Shown here: positions 1 to 6,231 of the stretch, in pieces
How positions within the stretch are numbered: the first letter of the stretch is position 1
How the letters are laid out: the number at the start of each line of letters is the position of its first letter
NCBI GenBank assembly: GCA_029777935.1
Contig: JAKORH010000085.1
Coordinates: forward strand, 1-10,541
Direction: 5' to 3'
Length of the DNA: 10,541 bases
From: Pseudomonadota bacterium
GTDB lineage: Bacteria; Pseudomonadota; Gammaproteobacteria; Burkholderiales; Burkholderiaceae
Program-made: the position numbers and the translations under genes
The notes under the pieces: generated by a model
What the model was told of the DNA's origin: nothing
What the model saw: only the letters and a program-made list of their open reading frames with translations
Database searches by the model: none

Positions 1-197
1 ACGCCAGTGCAGGCACGCCCAAGTGCTTCGCGACGAGCTCGAAGCTCCAGGGGGCAACGGGCTGTGCCTGCACTCGCGAAGGCCTGCAGCCGGCACGTCC
101 AGGCCACGGCATGCGTCTCCATTCACGAACTCCACTGTGCCTCACCATCGGCCTTGGAAATGAAATCCCCTTCCGTGGAAACATACAAGGGGGCAAC
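1..197. other. Gene-free leader upstream of the yciA unit
   Basis: I see no recognisable protein here on either strand. The short open frames have low-complexity, Arg/Ala/Ser-rich translations typical of GC-rich noncoding DNA. One plus-strand frame is open from base 3 and runs in phase into the upstream ORF at 198-254, but its translation resembles no family I know. The first 74 bases form a nested inverted repeat, listed separately. Bases 150-197 are more AT-rich and should hold the promoter for yciA. TTGGAA at 154-159 is a possible -35 box, but I cannot find a convincing -10 box at proper spacing, so no promoter is called. Confidence 0.5.
6..74. repeat. Nested inverted repeat with 11-bp perfect outer arms
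   Basis: AGTGCAGGCAC at 6-16 is the exact reverse complement of GTGCCTGCACT at 64-74. GCCC at 17-20 can extend the stem with GGGC at 59-62 across one bulged base. Inside the loop, GCTTCG at 25-30 pairs with CGAAGC at 40-45, or GAGCT at 36-40 with AGCTC at 44-48. It could be a terminator of a gene left of the window, part of a structured RNA, or a dispersed repeat. There is no T-run after either arm. Confidence 0.6.
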
Positions 198-254
198 ATG
201 AGCGCGCCGGGCCGCCCCAAGCGCGAATCCCCGAGCGCGCAGCGCGGAGGGTAG
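198..254 (+). CDS. Possible 18-codon upstream ORF coupled to yciA
   Basis: The ATG at 198-200 follows an AAGGGGG Shine-Dalgarno-like run (187-193) with 4 bases between. It opens an 18-codon frame beginning M-SAPGRPKRE and ending RGG before TAG at 252-254. Its last codons (GGA GGG) contain the yciA ribosome binding site, and its stop is 4 bases before the yciA start, an arrangement suited to translational coupling. The same frame persists without an ATG in the second repeat copy after yciA, with a 3-base length difference and a different stop codon. That could mean the peptide is under selection, or only that two copies of a mobile repeat share ancestry. The peptide is basic, with no signal sequence or membrane segment. 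Translation is unproven. Confidence 0.3.
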   Translation: MSAPGRPKRESPSAQRGG

Positions 255-261
255 TCCAATG
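199..261 (+). repeat. About 60-bp direct repeat, copy 1 (before yciA)
   Basis: This copy shares its first 30 bases exactly with copy 2 at 658. After two substitutions it shares CCGAGCGCG, then diverges with small gaps and re-aligns at GTAGTCCA (copy 2: GTAATCCA). In this copy the 3' part has become AGCGCGGAGG and supplies the ribosome binding site of yciA. The outer hairpin arm seen in copy 2 is lost. It is probably a dispersed intergenic element of this genome. Confidence 0.75.
246..250 (+). promoter_or_regulatory. Ribosome binding site of yciA, embedded in repeat copy 1
   Basis: GGAGG lies 8 bases before the ATG at 259, which fixes the yciA start. It is also part of the last sense codons of the upstream ORF at 198-254, so ribosomes ending that ORF would stop on top of it. 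Confidence 0.7.
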
Positions 262-660
262 ACCGAGCGCGCGACCCTGCCCGACCGCGATCCCGTGCTG
301 CGCGTGATGGCCGTGCCGGCCGACGCCAACATCCACGGCGACGTGTTCGGCGGCTGGATCATGTCGCAGGTCGACATCGCGGGCGGCGTGCTCGCCTCGC
401 GGCGCGCGAACGGGCGCGTGGCAACGGTGGCGGTCACCAGCTTCACGTTCAAGCACCCGGTATTCGTCGGCGACCTGTGCTCGTTCTATGCGAGCATCCT
501 GAGGACCGGCAGCACGTCGATCACGGTCGAGGTCGAGGTGTTCGCGCAGCGCAACCGGCTCGAAGCCGACGTGGTCAAGGTGACGGAAGCGACGCTCGTG
601 TACGTGGCCACCGACGAGCAGCGCCGCCCACGCGCGCTGCCGCCGATGCCGGCGGCCTGA
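259..660 (+). CDS. yciA: YciA-type acyl-CoA thioesterase
   Basis: A cytoplasmic hotdog-fold hydrolase that should cleave short to medium acyl-CoAs to free acid and CoA. The 133-residue length is normal for YciA. Residues 24-43 carry the family signature, an N-x-H-G-D-V-F-G-G-W segment followed by MSQVDIAGG; Asp39 occupies the catalytic acidic position in this family. Residues 53-70 (RVATVAVTSFTFKHPVFVGD) match the following beta-strands around the CoA site. The start is supported by GGAGG 8 bases upstream. It is the only plus-strand gene and converges on the HPPD gene. A roughly 60-bp direct repeat flanks it on both sides, and the second copy begins with the TGA stop of this gene. Family membership is secure; the chain-length preference is not visible in the sequence. 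Confidence 0.92.
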   Translation: MTERATLPDRDPVLRVMAVPADANIHGDVFGGWIMSQVDIAGGVLASRRANGRVATVAVTSFTFKHPVFVGDLCSFYASILRTGSTSITVEVEVFAQRNRLEADVVKVTEATLVYVATDEQRRPRALPPMPAA

Positions 661-717
661 GCGCGCCGGGCCGCCCCAAGCGCGAATTGCCGAGCGCGTG
701 GGGCGGGTAATCCAGCG
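658..717 (+). repeat. About 60-bp direct repeat, copy 2 (after yciA)
   Basis: The repeat starts at the yciA stop codon. Its first 30 bases equal those of copy 1 at 199. Read in the same frame it encodes SAPGRPKRE-L-PSA-W-GG followed by TAA, with CTG where copy 1 has ATG. It fills nearly all of the 70-bp gap between the convergent yciA and HPPD genes. Confidence 0.75.
671..706. terminator. Candidate bidirectional hairpin between convergent genes
   Basis: CCGCCCCA at 671-678 pairs perfectly with TGGGGCGG at 699-706. After one A/G mismatch, GCGC at 680-683 pairs with GCGC at 694-697, leaving a 10-base loop. The position between two convergent genes suits a shared terminator. There is no T-run on either side, so a classical intrinsic terminator is not proven. 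Confidence 0.4.
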
Positions 718-730
718 ATCGCGCGTCTTC

Positions 731-1807
731 CTACGCGGGTTGGATCACACCACGCTCGAGTTGGTCGCGTTCGATCGATTCGAACAGCGCCTTGAAGTTG
801 CCCTCGCCGAAGCCATCGTCGCCCTTGCGCTGGATGAACTCGAAGAACACCGGGCCGAGCAGCGTCTGCGAGAAGATCTGCAGCAGCAGCCTGGGTGAGC
901 CGCCCTGCGTGGTGCCGTCGATCAGGATGCCGCGCTTGCGCAGTTCGGCCGCGTCTTCGCCGTGGCCGGGCAGGCGATCGGCGAGCATCGCGTAGTAGGT
1001 CGCCGGCGGCGCGCTCATCATCGGCACGCCGGCGGCGCGCAGGCGGTCGACCGTGCCGCAGATGTCGTCGGTCAGCAGCGCGATGTGCTGGATGCCCTCG
1101 CCGTTGAACTTCAGCAGGAATTCCTCGATCTGGCCGGTGGTCTTGCTGGCTTCCTCGTTCAGCGGGATGCGGATCCTGCCGTCGGGCGCGGTCATCGCCT
1201 TCGAGGTGAGCCCCGTGTACTCACCCTTGATGTCGAAATAGCGCAGTTCGCGGAAGTTGAAGATGCGCTGGTAGAAGCCGGCCCAGTAGCTCATTCGCCC
1301 GCGGTACACGTTGTGCGTCAGGTGATCGATGACCTTCAGGCCGTGCCCGCGCGGGGTGCGGTCGACGCCGTCGAGCCACTCGAAGTCGATGTCGTAGATC
1401 GACTTGCCGTCTTCGAAGCGGTCGATCAGATACAGCGGCGCGCCGCCGATGCCCTTGATCGCGGGCAGCCGCAGTTCCATCGGGCCGGTCGGCACGTCGA
1501 CCGGCTGCGCGCCCAGTTCGAGCGCGCGCCGGTACGCCTCGTGCGAGTCCTTGACCCGGAACGCCATCGCGCAGGCCGACGGCCCGTGTTCCGCGGCGAA
1601 GTACCACGCGAGGCTTTTCGGCTCGTTGTTGACGATGAAGTTGATCTCGCCCTGGCGGTACAGCGCCACGTCCTTCGAGCGGTGCAGCGCGACCTTCGTG
1701 AAGCCGAGCTGCTCGAACACGGGCTCCAGCATGCCGGGTGCCGGAGCGGCGAATTCGACGAACTCGAACCCCATCAGGCTCATCGGGTTGTCGAACAGGT
1801 CGGCCAT
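731..1807 (-). CDS. hppD: 4-hydroxyphenylpyruvate dioxygenase
   Basis: An Fe(II)-dependent cytoplasmic enzyme that turns 4-hydroxyphenylpyruvate into homogentisate, the second step of tyrosine breakdown. The 358 residues are the usual bacterial length. Two vicinal-oxygen-chelate halves are visible. The metal ligands are His162 (in DHLTHNV), His241 (IQHIAL) and Glu323 (FFEFIQR), each one off the Pseudomonas fluorescens numbering (161/240/322) as I remember it. The C-terminal [18 protein letters not shown] gate helix is intact. The start is ATG 1807, with AGGGAG at 1815-1820, 7 bases upstream. The frame stays open to 1954, but that stretch is translated inverted repeat and was left out. It follows the amidase gene by 88 bp. 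No homogentisate dioxygenase or fumarylacetoacetase gene is in the window, so the rest of the pathway must be elsewhere. Confidence 0.97.
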   Translation of the reverse strand: MADLFDNPMSLMGFEFVEFAAPAPGMLEPVFEQLGFTKVALHRSKDVALYRQGEINFIVNNEPKSLAWYFAAEHGPSACAMAFRVKDSHEAYRRALELGAQPVDVPTGPMELRLPAIKGIGGAPLYLIDRFEDGKSIYDIDFEWLDGVDRTPRGHGLKVIDHLTHNVYRGRMSYWAGFYQRIFNFRELRYFDIKGEYTGLTSKAMTAPDGRIRIPLNEEASKTTGQIEEFLLKFNGEGIQHIALLTDDICGTVDRLRAAGVPMMSAPPATYYAMLADRLPGHGEDAAELRKRGILIDGTTQGGSPRLLLQIFSQTLLGPVFFEFIQRKGDDGFGEGNFKALFESIERDQLERGVIQPA

Positions 1808-1844
1808 GTCATCGCTCCCTGATGAAGCGCGCATCTGATCCGAC

Positions 1845-1870
1845 GTCATTCCCGCGCAAGCGGGAATGAC
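1845..1870. repeat. Perfect 11-bp stem with GCAA loop (REP-like element)
   Basis: GTCATTCCCGC (1845-1855) and GCGGGAATGAC (1860-1870) are exact reverse complements around a GCAA tetraloop. This matches a dispersed palindrome common in proteobacterial intergenic regions, which often translates as VIPACAGMT, as it does here. It lies 25 bases after the amidase stop and ends 37 bases before the HPPD start. In the transcript it could protect the amidase mRNA 3' end or terminate transcription weakly. It has no U-run. Confidence 0.85.
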
Positions 1871-1895
1871 AGCATGGTGCTGGCGTTCATCGCAA

Positions 1896-3194
1896 CTAAT
1901 CAACCGCGCGCAGTCGTCCTTCGATCCACGCGCCGGCGGCGAACAGCCTGGCATCGTCGCCAGGCCGCGCGACGACCTGGATGCCGAGCGGAAGTCCCGC
2001 CTCGCCGATGCCGAACGGTATGGCGAGCGACGGGCAGCCGAGCAGCTGCCACGGGCGGTTGAACAGCGGGTCGCCGGTCGAGGCGAGCCCCTTCGGCGCC
2101 TCGCCCGGTGCGCTGAAGGTCAACAACACGTCGGCGGCGCCGAACAGGCTCTCGATCGCCGCTGCGCACGCGCGGCCGAGCTGCAGCGCTTCGAGGTAGT
2201 CGATGGCACGGGTGGCGCGGCCCTGCTCGATCATGTCGACCAGCCGCTGCGACAGCTTGTCGCGCCGGTAGATGAACTCCGGGCCGAGCGCGCGCGCGGT
2301 CTCGTACATCTGCACCACGCGATGCGCCTCGAACAGGCCATCGAACACGCGCGGCCAAGTCAGCTCCGTGCGGCGCGCGCCCGCGTGCAGCAGCTTCTGT
2401 GCCGCCTGCTCGAGCGCATCGCGCTGTCCGGGGCTGGCGAGCTGCGCCTGCGGCGTGGCGGTCCACGCGATGGTCGGCAACGCGGGCGCCGTCTCGCGCC
2501 ACGCCGGCTTCAATGCGAGCACCGAGGCAGCGAGCGCCAGATCCTCGACCGTCCGCGCGAGCACGCCGACTTCGTCGAGCGTGTCCGATGTCTGCTTGAC
2601 GCCGGCGCGCGGAATCAGGCGCGGGGTCGGTTTGTAGCCCGCCACGCCGCAGAACGATGCCGGCCGGATCACCGAACCCGCAGTCTGCGTGCCGAGCGCC
2701 AGCGGTGCGAAGTGCGCGGCGATCGCGGCGGCGCTGCCGCTCGACGAGCCGCCCGCCGTATGCGCGAGGTTGTGCGGGTTGCGTGTCGGCCCCGGCGTGA
2801 AGGTCGCCAGCTCGGCCGTCACGGTCTTGCCGAGCACGAATGCGCCCGCGTTGGCGAGCAGCGCGACCACCGCGGCGTCGGCCGGCGGGCGATGCGACGT
2901 GTAGATCGGCGAGCCGTACCCGGTCGGCATGTCGGCGGTGTCGATGATGTCCTTGACCGCGACCGGTACGCCGTGCAACGGACCGCGCCGAGCCCCGTTG
3001 GCCTGCAAGCGGTCCAGCTCGCGCGCGATTGCGAGCGCGCGATCGGCATCGAACCACACGAACGCCTGCACCTGCCGCTCGCGCGCGTGGATCGCGTCGA
3101 TGAACGAGCGCGTGACGATCTCGCTCGTCGCCTCGCCGTCGGCGATCATCTGCGCCAGCTTCGCCGCCGGCAGGCGATGCAGCGGCTCCCTCAT
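1896..3194 (-). CDS. Amidase-signature (GatA-like) amidohydrolase
   Basis: A Ser-cisSer-Lys amidase-signature hydrolase of 432 residues, slightly short for the family. The triad is clear: Lys81 (VAVKD), Ser150 (AGGSSSGS) and nucleophile Ser174 (QTAGSVIRP). The 69- and 24-residue gaps equal those I recall for malonamidase E2 (62/131/155). The [10 protein letters not shown] segment follows at 181-190. The substrate cannot be read from sequence. It is probably not GatA of the glutaminyl-tRNA system, since no gatB or gatC is adjacent. The start ATG 3194 has GGAAG 6 bases upstream and overlaps by 4 bases (ATGA) the stop of a small Tat-leader ORF, so translation is probably coupled. The enzyme has no signal peptide of its own. 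HPPD follows, but a role in tyrosine metabolism is not implied. Confidence 0.9.
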   Translation of the reverse strand: MREPLHRLPAAKLAQMIADGEATSEIVTRSFIDAIHARERQVQAFVWFDADRALAIARELDRLQANGARRGPLHGVPVAVKDIIDTADMPTGYGSPIYTSHRPPADAAVVALLANAGAFVLGKTVTAELATFTPGPTRNPHNLAHTAGGSSSGSAAAIAAHFAPLALGTQTAGSVIRPASFCGVAGYKPTPRLIPRAGVKQTSDTLDEVGVLARTVEDLALAASVLALKPAWRETAPALPTIAWTATPQAQLASPGQRDALEQAAQKLLHAGARRTELTWPRVFDGLFEAHRVVQMYETARALGPEFIYRRDKLSQRLVDMIEQGRATRAIDYLEALQLGRACAAAIESLFGAADVLLTFSAPGEAPKGLASTGDPLFNRPWQLLGCPSLAIPFGIGEAGLPLGIQVVARPGDDARLFAAGAWIEGRLRAVD

Positions 3195-3373
3195 CGCGCG
3201 CTTCCGGGCTTGCGGGCACGGCGCGGCGCGCCGGCGTCCGGCGCGGGCGGCCGCTCGGCGGCGGCCGTGTGCACGATCACGACCGACGCCGGAATCGCGG
3301 CGCGCGCCGACAGCGCGGCGGTCTGCTTCAGGAACTTGCGGCGCGCCGGAAACCGGTTGCGGGTGTTCGTCAT
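3191..3373 (-). CDS. 60-aa peptide with twin-arginine (Tat) leader motif
   Basis: The residues around position 12-17 read RRKFLK, the core of a Tat export signal. They are followed by a moderately hydrophobic stretch (TAALSARAAIPASVVIVHTAAA) that ends in an AxA-like site near TAAA, then a short Pro/Ala/Arg-rich tail. The hydrophobic stretch contains an Arg and a His, so it is a weak signal. Almost nothing would remain after cleavage. Its TGA overlaps the ATG of the amidase gene (ATGA). Either it is a genuine small leader-like protein, as found beside some redox enzymes, or it is the remnant of a signal peptide that once belonged to the amidase and has been separated by a frameshift. Only a weak AAGAG precedes the ATG at 3373. 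Confidence 0.55.
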   Translation of the reverse strand: MTNTRNRFPARRKFLKQTAALSARAAIPASVVIVHTAAAERPPAPDAGAPRRARKPGSAR

Positions 3374-3522
3374 GACAGCGGACTCTTGCTGCTGCGGATG
3401 GTCAAGCCTACATGAGGTCATCATGCCGGCGAAAGCCTGCCCTCGACTCCGATCGGGGGCGGGCGACCGCGCTGCGCGCCGTCCGGATTCCCGTTTGTTC
3501 GGGACCGGCGTCCCCGGCCCCG
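3374..3522. other. 149-bp intergenic gap with degenerate REP-like sequence
   Basis: No gene is seen here. Bases 3415-3463 hold a degraded version of the kind of palindrome found intact at 1845. Within it, 3436-3446 can pair with 3453-3463 with two G-T wobbles when read on the plus strand; on the minus strand those become mismatches. TCCCG and CGGGA near 3487-3502 form a small extra stem. As the largest gap in the left half of the minus-strand genes, it could hold a terminator for the FMN reductase gene or a promoter for the Tat-peptide/amidase/HPPD unit, but I cannot identify promoter boxes. Confidence 0.4.
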
Positions 3523-4077
3523 TCAGCGCCGTGCGTGCCGCTCGATCCAGTCGGCGAAGGTCTGCAGGTACCTGGTCAGGAAATCGCGCGTCGCCGCGTT
3601 CGCGAGCCTGTCGCCCTCGAACAGCTTGTCGGCGCCGCCGATGTAGGCCTCGGGCTGCTGCATCGCCGGCACGTTCAGGAACACCAGCGACTGCCGCAGG
3701 TGATGGTTGGCGCCGAAGCCGCCGATCGCGCCCGGCGACACGCTGATCACCGCCCCCGGCTTGCCGTCCCACACGCTCTGGCCGTAGGGGCGCGAGCCGA
3801 CGTCAATCGCGTTCTTCAGCCCGCCGGGCATCGATCGGTTGTATTCGGGCGTGACGAACAGCACCGCTTCGGCGGCACGGATGCGGTCGCGGAATTCCTT
3901 CCACGCCGGCGGCACTCCCGTTTCGAGATCGGGGTTGTACAGCGCCAACGCGCCAATCTCGACGATCGAGAGCTTGAGATTCACCGGTGCCAGTTCGGGC
4001 AGCGCGTTGGCCACCTTGCGATTGAGCGAGTCCTTGCGCAGGCTGCCGACGAGGACCGCGACTTTGCGTTCATTCAT
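3523..4077 (-). CDS. NAD(P)H-dependent FMN reductase, ChrR-like
   Basis: A flavodoxin-fold oxidoreductase of 184 residues that should use NAD(P)H to reduce FMN and then quinones or other acceptors. Residues 11-19 (GSLRKDSLN) form the FMN phosphate loop, TPEYN at 76-80 contacts the flavin, and PGGLKNAID at 84-92 follows as in the family. The alignment from memory is close to E. coli ChrR (chromate/quinone reductase) along its length, including the HLRQ and VFL segments near 126-133. The start ATG 4077 is chosen over the upstream extension because GGAGG lies 7 bases before it. It follows the SDR gene by 76 bp on the same strand. A quinone-protecting role beside redox and beta-oxidation genes is plausible, but chromate reduction should not be assumed. 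Confidence 0.9.
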   Translation of the reverse strand: MNERKVAVLVGSLRKDSLNRKVANALPELAPVNLKLSIVEIGALALYNPDLETGVPPAWKEFRDRIRAAEAVLFVTPEYNRSMPGGLKNAIDVGSRPYGQSVWDGKPGAVISVSPGAIGGFGANHHLRQSLVFLNVPAMQQPEAYIGGADKLFEGDRLANAATRDFLTRYLQTFADWIERHARR

Positions 4078-4153
4078 TCTGATGCCTCCGGTTCGGACAT
4101 CCACATCGACCAACTCGCGGCGCCCGCGGTTCCCGCGCAATCACCCGTGCGCG

Positions 4154-4981
4154 CTACAGGAACAGATCGGGCAGCAACTGCTTCGAACCGGGCACGACCG
4201 AATACCTTTCGAAGTCGGTCACGCCGGCGCGTTTCAGCACCTCGTCGTCGATGTAGAAGTTGCCGGTGTTCTGCCCGGCATCGAGGTTCAGGATCGCGTG
4301 CGCTGCGTCGGCCATGATCTCGGGCGTGCGGCAATGCGCAGGCGTAACGCCCGGGATCATCTGCAGCGCGGCGGTCTGGATCACCGTGCGCGGCCACAGT
4401 GCGTTGACCGCGATGCCGTAGGCGCGGAACTCCTCCGCATGGCCGAGCACGCACATGCTCATGCCGTACTTGGCCATCGTGTAGGCGACGTGCGGCGCGA
4501 ACCAGCGCGGATTCATGTTCAACGGCGGCGACAGCGTCAGCACGTGCGGGTTGCGCCTGCGCTCGCCAGCATGCTTCAGGAACGGCAGGCACGCCTGCGT
4601 GACCAGGAACGTGCCACGCACGTTGACGCCGAACATCAGGTCGAAGCGCTTGATCGGCGTGGCCTCGGTGCCGGTCAGGCTGATCGCGCTGGCGTTGTTG
4701 ATCACGATGTCGATGCCGCCGAATTTCTCCGCGGTCTTGCGCGCCGCGTCGACCACCTGCAACTCGTCGCGGATGTCGACCTGCAGCGGAAGGCACTGGC
4801 CGCCGGCGGCCTCGATCTCGTTGGCCGCCGTGTAGATCGTTCCCGGCAGCTTCGGATTCGGCTCGGTCGTCTTGGCGGCGATCGCGACGTTGCAGCCGTC
4901 GGCCGCGCACCGTTTGGCGATCTCCAGCCCGATGCCGCGCGAAGCGCCGCTGATGAGAATCGTCTTGCCTTTCAGGCTCAT
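4154..4981 (-). CDS. Short-chain dehydrogenase, HSDL2-like
   Basis: A Rossmann-fold NAD(P)-dependent oxidoreductase of 275 residues. Seen in sequence: the nucleotide-binding SGASRGIG at 11-18, NNAS at 95-98, catalytic Ser151 (LSPP), and Tyr167-x3-Lys171 (YTMAKYG). Long stretches, including AAKTTEPNPKLPGTIYTAA and the NALWP segment near 193-197, match animal HSDL2 as I recall it. The SCP2 lipid-binding domain that ends HSDL2 is absent, which is usual for bacterial relatives. The substrate is unknown; in a beta-oxidation cluster a lipid or acyl-derived alcohol is a fair guess. The start ATG 4981 has AAGGAGGGAGC directly upstream and overlaps the stop of the SGNH hydrolase gene by 4 bases (ATGA). 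The frame is open far upstream to about 6601, but that is chance antisense/other-frame openness and not a fusion. Confidence 0.93.
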   Translation of the reverse strand: MSLKGKTILISGASRGIGLEIAKRCAADGCNVAIAAKTTEPNPKLPGTIYTAANEIEAAGGQCLPLQVDIRDELQVVDAARKTAEKFGGIDIVINNASAISLTGTEATPIKRFDLMFGVNVRGTFLVTQACLPFLKHAGERRRNPHVLTLSPPLNMNPRWFAPHVAYTMAKYGMSMCVLGHAEEFRAYGIAVNALWPRTVIQTAALQMIPGVTPAHCRTPEIMADAAHAILNLDAGQNTGNFYIDDEVLKRAGVTDFERYSVVPGSKQLLPDLFL

Positions 4982-5718
4982 GCTCCCTCCTTGTCGATGA
5001 TCTTCGCGCGCACACGGGCTTCGATGTGTTCCACCAGCCGTTCGCGCACGCGCGCGTAGAGCGCCGGCGCCGGGTGAAAACCGTCGGCGGCGAACAGTTC
5101 GGAACGCGTGACGCCGTCCAGCGCGACGTGCGACACGCCAGGCTGTGTCGTCGCCCAGCGCGCCTGCGCCTCGTTGTTGCGGCGTGCCAGCTTGCCGGCC
5201 AACCAGGCGAGCGGCTGCGGCAATGCAGGAAACAAGTCCATGCCGGGCGCGGCCGGGAACACGACGTGCTTCACGCGCGCATGCGTGCGCAGCCAGGCGG
5301 CGATCTCGCCGCGCTTGCGCAGCGCCTGCTGCAGCGGCACTTCCTGCGTGATGTCGTTGACGCCCACCACGACCACCGCAACGTCGGCGGCATGAACTTG
5401 GCCACGCATCAGCATGTGCAGCACGCCCTCGGACGTCAGCCCGGTCCGTGCGACGAGCTGCCAGCGCACCGAGCCGCGCAGCCGTCGCGCAAGGTCGCGG
5501 GCCAGCGGCAGCGCGAGCGCCTCGTCCTGCGTGCGGGCGCCGACGCCCGCCGCGCTGGAGTCGCCAGCGACCATCACCCGCAGCGCGACGGGTCCGCTGC
5601 CTTCGAGGCCGTCGCGCGGGCCGGGCGGCTCGGGCAGCTCGATCGCCGCCGCGCGCACTCGCTGAGCCTGCGCGTAGATCACCGGGCCGAGCAGGACCTT
5701 CGCGGCGACGTGGATCAT
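4978..5718 (-). CDS. SGNH/GDSL-family hydrolase
   Basis: A 246-residue esterase- or lipase-like hydrolase. Block I is GDSSAAGVG with nucleophile Ser54, a Gly in ARTG near 93 fits block II, block III is GVND with Asn121, and block V is DGFHP with Asp212 and His215; all four SGNH residues are therefore accounted for. Residues 4-25 are only mildly hydrophobic, so I do not call a signal peptide; the protein may be cytoplasmic or N-terminally anchored. The substrate is not visible; lysophospholipid or acyl ester cleavage would fit the lipid-related neighbours. The ATG lies 6 bases after the stop of the PaaI-like gene, with only AGGG as a weak ribosome binding site inside that gene's end, and its stop overlaps the SDR start. 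Both junctions point to coupled translation. Confidence 0.9.
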   Translation of the reverse strand: MIHVAAKVLLGPVIYAQAQRVRAAAIELPEPPGPRDGLEGSGPVALRVMVAGDSSAAGVGARTQDEALALPLARDLARRLRGSVRWQLVARTGLTSEGVLHMLMRGQVHAADVAVVVVGVNDITQEVPLQQALRKRGEIAAWLRTHARVKHVVFPAAPGMDLFPALPQPLAWLAGKLARRNNEAQARWATTQPGVSHVALDGVTRSELFAADGFHPAPALYARVRERLVEHIEARVRAKIIDKEGA

Positions 5719-5724
5719 GCGGCC

Positions 5725-6162
5725 CTACCGCTTCGCTGCCTTCGGCCACAGGATCATCTGCGTGCAGCGGAACAGCGCGATCGTCTTGCCGGTCTCGACC
5801 TCGGTGACGGTCGCGTCCCACACGTGCGTGGTGCGGCCCAGATGCGCGGCCCGCGCCACGGCGTCGATCGCGCCCGCGGTCGCGGTGCCGAGGAAGTTCG
5901 CCTTCAGCTCCACGGTGGTGAAGTTCTCCGCGCCCTCGGGCAGGTGCGCGGCGCACGCGTAGCCGCATGCGGTATCGGCCACCGCGATCACGCTGGCCGC
6001 GTGCAGGAATCCGTTCGGCGCCAGCAGCTCGTCGCGGATCGGCAGCCGCATCACCAGCTCGCGCTCGTCGATGTGCAGCACCTGCAGGCCGAAGAGGCCG
6101 GGCAGCCTGCCGGCACCGCGGGCGTTCAGCGAGTCGAGGGTGACGGCGGGACGGAGGCGCAT
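5725..6162 (-). CDS. PaaI-like hotdog thioesterase
   Basis: A single-hotdog acyl-CoA thioesterase of the PaaI/YbgC-like type, 145 residues from the chosen start. Residues 49-70 (PNGFLHAASVIAVADTACGYA) match the helix and active-site region: Asn50, His54 and Asp63 sit where PaaI proteins carry their HGG...AD residues, though the first HGG is replaced by NGF. TVELKANFLG at 83-92 is the typical following strand. It may release CoA from stalled or unusual beta-oxidation intermediates. ATG 6162 is preferred over the TTG at 6207 because homology begins there, but no Shine-Dalgarno precedes it. Instead, an iterated GTCGGCA repeat abuts the start codon. It ends 6 bases before the SGNH hydrolase gene. 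This is the second acyl-CoA thioesterase in the window besides YciA. Confidence 0.86.
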   Translation of the reverse strand: MRLRPAVTLDSLNARGAGRLPGLFGLQVLHIDERELVMRLPIRDELLAPNGFLHAASVIAVADTACGYACAAHLPEGAENFTTVELKANFLGTATAGAIDAVARAAHLGRTTHVWDATVTEVETGKTIALFRCTQMILWPKAAKR

Positions 6163-6164
6163 TG

Positions 6165-6231
6165 CAGTCGGCAGTCGGCAGTATGGTTGCGGCAGTCCGA
6201 GAGTCAACTGCCGACTGCCGACCGCCGACTG
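6165..6231. repeat. Heptamer-based inverted repeat (GTCGGCA units)
   Basis: The left arm 6165-6182 is two and a half copies of CAGTCGG. The right arm 6207-6231 is just over three copies of ACTGCCG with one substitution (ACCGCCG). Bases 6167-6182 and 6207-6222 are exact reverse complements, giving a 16-bp stem with a 24-base loop. GTCAACTG occurs at 6203-6210 and again at 6231-6238. The element fills the gap between the crotonase stop and the PaaI-like start and takes the place where a ribosome binding site should be. Confidence 0.85.

Noticed and set aside
7..201. A 64-codon plus-strand ORF in the leader
   Set aside because: Composition is Ser/Arg/Ala-rich, no SD or known motif is seen, and it spans the nested inverted repeat.
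1808..1954. N-terminal extension of 49 codons on HPPD
   Set aside because: It contains the peptide VIPACAGMT, the usual translation of the REP-like palindrome, and it precedes both the SD and the start of HPPD homology.
1866..3746. Plus-strand open frame of 626 codons opposite the amidase and FMN reductase genes
   Set aside because: Its translation is Arg/Ala/Gly-rich without any domain, and it lies antisense to well-supported genes. GC-rich codon use commonly opens such frames.
4078..4140. N-terminal extension of the FMN reductase
   Set aside because: The flavodoxin-like fold begins at MNERKVAV, and GGAGG lies 7 bases before ATG 4077.
6163..6207. TTG start giving the PaaI-like protein 15 more residues
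   Set aside because: The extra residues are mostly translated heptamer repeat, and no SD lies before the TTG either.
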